In this document: positions 29,948 to 31,820 of the stretch, piece after piece
How positions within the stretch are numbered: the stretch's first letter is position 1
How the letters are laid out: every line of letters begins with the position of its first letter
Source of the DNA: Candidatus Poseidoniaceae archaeon
GTDB lineage: Archaea > Thermoplasmatota > Poseidoniia > Poseidoniales > Poseidoniaceae
Assembly (NCBI GenBank): GCA_023254445.1
Contig: JALRLN010000004.1
Coordinates: 1 to 31,820, forward strand
DNA: 31,820 nt
Reading direction: 5' to 3'
Program-made: the position numbers and the translations under genes
Notes under the pieces: generated by a model
The model's input: the letters and a program-made list of their open reading frames with translations, nothing else
Database searches by the model: none
What the model was told of the DNA's origin: nothing

Positions 29948-31820
29948 TCACGCGGGGCGCTCGACGTAGGACGTCGCCAGCAGGCGACCGCTCGTGGCGT
30001 CGACGGCAACGCTGAGCGAGCGTTCCAAGCCGTTCTCCTCCCACGTCCGAACGAGATCGTAGGTCGTCGCTCCTGCTCCGTCCCCTGCAAATTCACTCAA
30101 CAAACCGGTCCACCCGTCGTCGGGAACGGCGACCAGGACGCCTCGACGCACCCCCTCATTGTAGCCACCGTTGCCGTCGAACAGGCGCGACACTTCTGGG
30201 AATCGAGCGGTCTCTCCTAGCACCGCTTCCACCTCGCTCAGGGAAAGCACAGAAGGGGCGCCTTCTCGGTTCCAACTCAAGCCAAGGTCGAGCGCCCCCT
30301 TGTCGACAAAGCTGCACGACGCGTTCTCGCCATGCCCCACGTCCAGCAGGACCCACCCGTGCGCGTCGTCGTTGCCAATCCACGAGATGTTCCATGCGTC
30401 CCTTTCGGCACCTTGCTCGCCTGTTGATCGCCACACATACCCGTCCCGGTCGTCCAATGCACCGTTTGCGCCTGCAGCCTGAGAGCCGACGTCCGACAGG
30501 CAGGTCATGGCGGATTCAAGGGTGCTCGTCGCCATGCTTGAGGCATCGGGCACGTGGGGTTGCGTTCGCGTCCACGCGGTCAACTCGTCTGCTTCAGGAC
30601 CAAGTTCGTTCGGTCGCGGACGGCCAAGGTAGGTGGCGCCCAGGTCCAAACGGTCCGAGCCACGCTCCACGTTCAATCGCTCAAAGGTGTGCGACAGTCG
30701 GAATTCACCCTCTGGAAGCACAGCGTCACCAAGTTGCTGGGAGAGGGTCGAGCACCCGCTGCGGTCTTGATCGGCGCCGCTCAAGCGCACGTCCACCTCT
30801 TGCTTGCTCGCCCACGGGTTGTCGGCCTCCACCCACATCGTGAGGGTGGCGCTGCCAAGGCAATACGTCGCAAGGTCCGGCTGCACGGCAACGATGCGCC
30901 ACATCCGTTGGCCGCCGAAATCTTCGGCGTTCACGACGGCCCAATCCCATCCGAGGCCTGAGCCTTGCGCGTTCGTTTCAATCGGCGTGCTGCCGACGAG
31001 GTCCTGCAGTTCAACGGGTTGCATGAGCATGGAAAGTCCGGGAGCGAAGACCTCGAACGCGCCGAGGAGGCCGCCCACGCCATAGGTTGTGGTCGTACCG
31101 CCGACATAGCCTTCCAGATCGAGGGCCCAGTCCGCTTCGGTTCGAAGGACGGCTCGGTCGCTCAGTTCGGTCCACGACGTGAGGTCGAGGGTGGCCGATC
31201 CCGTGGCCGCCGCCGAACTGCTGGAACAACCCGTCGAACCCGGCACGAGGCTCGGGAGGTGGCGACGAACGGTCAGGTCCTCAAGATCGTACGTGGCCGT
31301 TTTTTCGACCGCCAGCCATTCTGCACCGTGCGCTCCACGCACGGTCACGCTGCCGAGCAACTCGGTGTCGCTGCCCTGCGAAGGGATGTCCAGCAGGCCG
31401 CCTTCGTTCACTTCAACGCGGCCATCGCCACCAAAATCGAGTTCCAGCCGGCAGATGTCATCGTCAATGCCGAGTTGCTCCACCACAGGTTCGACGAAGC
31501 CATCGGTCGCGACCAGATGTCCATCGAGGAGCAGGAAGTCCATGCCGTCGCCGTACCGCAAGGCATCAACGGTGACCGGATCCACCTGTTGACCGAACCA
31601 GTACCAACCCGCACCAGCGGCCAGGAGGACAAGCACGAGTCCCACAGCCACCCGCGGCGAGGCCGTCATGTCCCTGATGGTTGCGGGGGACCGGGGGGCG
31701 CTCTTCGGAAGCGGTACGGCAGGCGGAGGGACGTCCGAAGCCTCCACGGCAGCCTGGTGAGCGACCGCTTCAGCATCGTCCACGATGATTTCTGCCTCAA
31801 GGACCTCGGCCTCGAGCACC
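29948..31820 (-). CDS. Single-pass membrane protein with large exterior domain (5' end outside window)
   Basis: The reading frame stays open to the right edge of the window, so the N-terminus is missing. The visible 624 residues start with an acidic, repetitive stretch (LEAEVLEAEIIVDDAEA) and a Pro/Ala linker, then one transmembrane helix (VAVGLVLVLLAAGAGWYWF, about visible residues 56-76). The rest, about 545 residues with seven or so cysteines, should be exterior and is rich in beta structure and Asp/Gly. No catalytic motif is seen. The stop at 29948 lies 2 bases before the ATG of the ParA-type ATPase, so membrane protein, ATPase and the 131-residue protein form one operon. The cytoplasmic acidic part would be well placed to contact the ATPase. 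No family is recognised. Confidence 0.75.
   Translation of the reverse strand, partial: VLEAEVLEAEIIVDDAEAVAHQAAVEASDVPPPAVPLPKSAPRSPATIRDMTASPRVAVGLVLVLLAAGAGWYWFGQQVDPVTVDALRYGDGMDFLLLDGHLVATDGFVEPVVEQLGIDDDICRLELDFGGDGRVEVNEGGLLDIPSQGSDTELLGSVTVRGAHGAEWLAVEKTATYDLEDLTVRRHLPSLVPGSTGCSSSSAAATGSATLDLTSWTELSDRAVLRTEADWALDLEGYVGGTTTTYGVGGLLGAFEVFAPGLSMLMQPVELQDLVGSTPIETNAQGSGLGWDWAVVNAEDFGGQRMWRIVAVQPDLATYCLGSATLTMWVEADNPWASKQEVDVRLSGADQDRSGCSTLSQQLGDAVLPEGEFRLSHTFERLNVERGSDRLDLGATYLGRPRPNELGPEADELTAWTRTQPHVPDASSMATSTLESAMTCLSDVGSQAAGANGALDDRDGYVWRSTGEQGAERDAWNISWIGNDDAHGWVLLDVGHGENASCSFVDKGALDLGLSWNREGAPSVLSLSEVEAVLGETARFPEVSRLFDGNGGYNEGVRRGVLVAVPDDGWTGLLSEFAGDGAGATTYDLVRTWEENGLERSLSVAVDATSGRLLATSYVERPA

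Overview
The window is GC-rich, gene-dense archaeal DNA. It most likely comes from a marine Euryarchaeota/Thermoplasmatota lineage such as Marine Group II (Poseidoniales). Archaeal markers are ribosomal proteins eS8 and uS10, EF-1A, SRP19, a GINS subunit, a PUA/MCT-1-type protein, a family B DNA polymerase ending in a PCNA-binding-like peptide, TATA-like boxes 35-60 bases upstream of starts, and tRNA genes without an encoded CCA. The family-level lineage is inferred from secreted proteins with Asp/Gly calcium-type repeats (DAFPDDPTQWAD pattern) and a WTMEQWEHYG tail, a style I associate with Poseidoniales. No marker gene here fixes the lineage.

Layout. 1-1143 (+): the end of a ParA-type ATPase, then a two-gene module of a ribbon-helix-helix-like protein and a short PIN-like protein, preceded by an inverted repeat that surrounds a TATA-like box. 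1152-9320 (-): a run of four genes, transcribed in the order metal P1B-type ATPase, triple zinc-ribbon protein, 841-residue coiled-coil protein, membrane-anchored propeller/thrombospondin-type-3 protein. 9417-10430: a HAD phosphatase of the archaeal phosphoglycolate phosphatase type and two convergent tRNA-Leu genes (CAG and CAA). 10458-16670 (-): a cell-surface protein of about 2070 residues. 16777-17781 (+): a Gins51-type replication protein with a long linker. 17863-19528 (-): EF-1A followed by uS10. 19613-23521 (-): DNA polymerase B followed by a PKD-domain lipoprotein. 23625-25793: a branched-chain aminotransferase facing an acyl-lipid desaturase, with stop codons touching. 25861-27358 (-): a FAH-family hydrolase, eS8 and SRP19. 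27432-28552 (+): a PUA-domain RNA-binding protein and a small secreted/membrane protein. 28538-31820 (-): a tight cluster of a single-pass membrane protein (cut by the window edge), a second ParA-type ATPase and a 131-residue unknown protein.

How the genes work together. Much of the window is information-processing housekeeping: translation (EF-1A, uS10, eS8, PUA protein, tRNAs), protein targeting (SRP19) and replication (PolB, GINS). Interleaved are lineage-specific envelope genes: the giant surface protein, the propeller/TSP3 protein, the PKD lipoprotein and the small secreted protein. The less ordinary parts are the membrane protein-ParA-small protein cluster, the long coiled-coil protein beside a metal pump and zinc-ribbon protein, the RHH/PIN-like module next to ParA, and several perfect short hairpins lying just before start codons. 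I saw no rRNA, CRISPR array, transposase or integrase.
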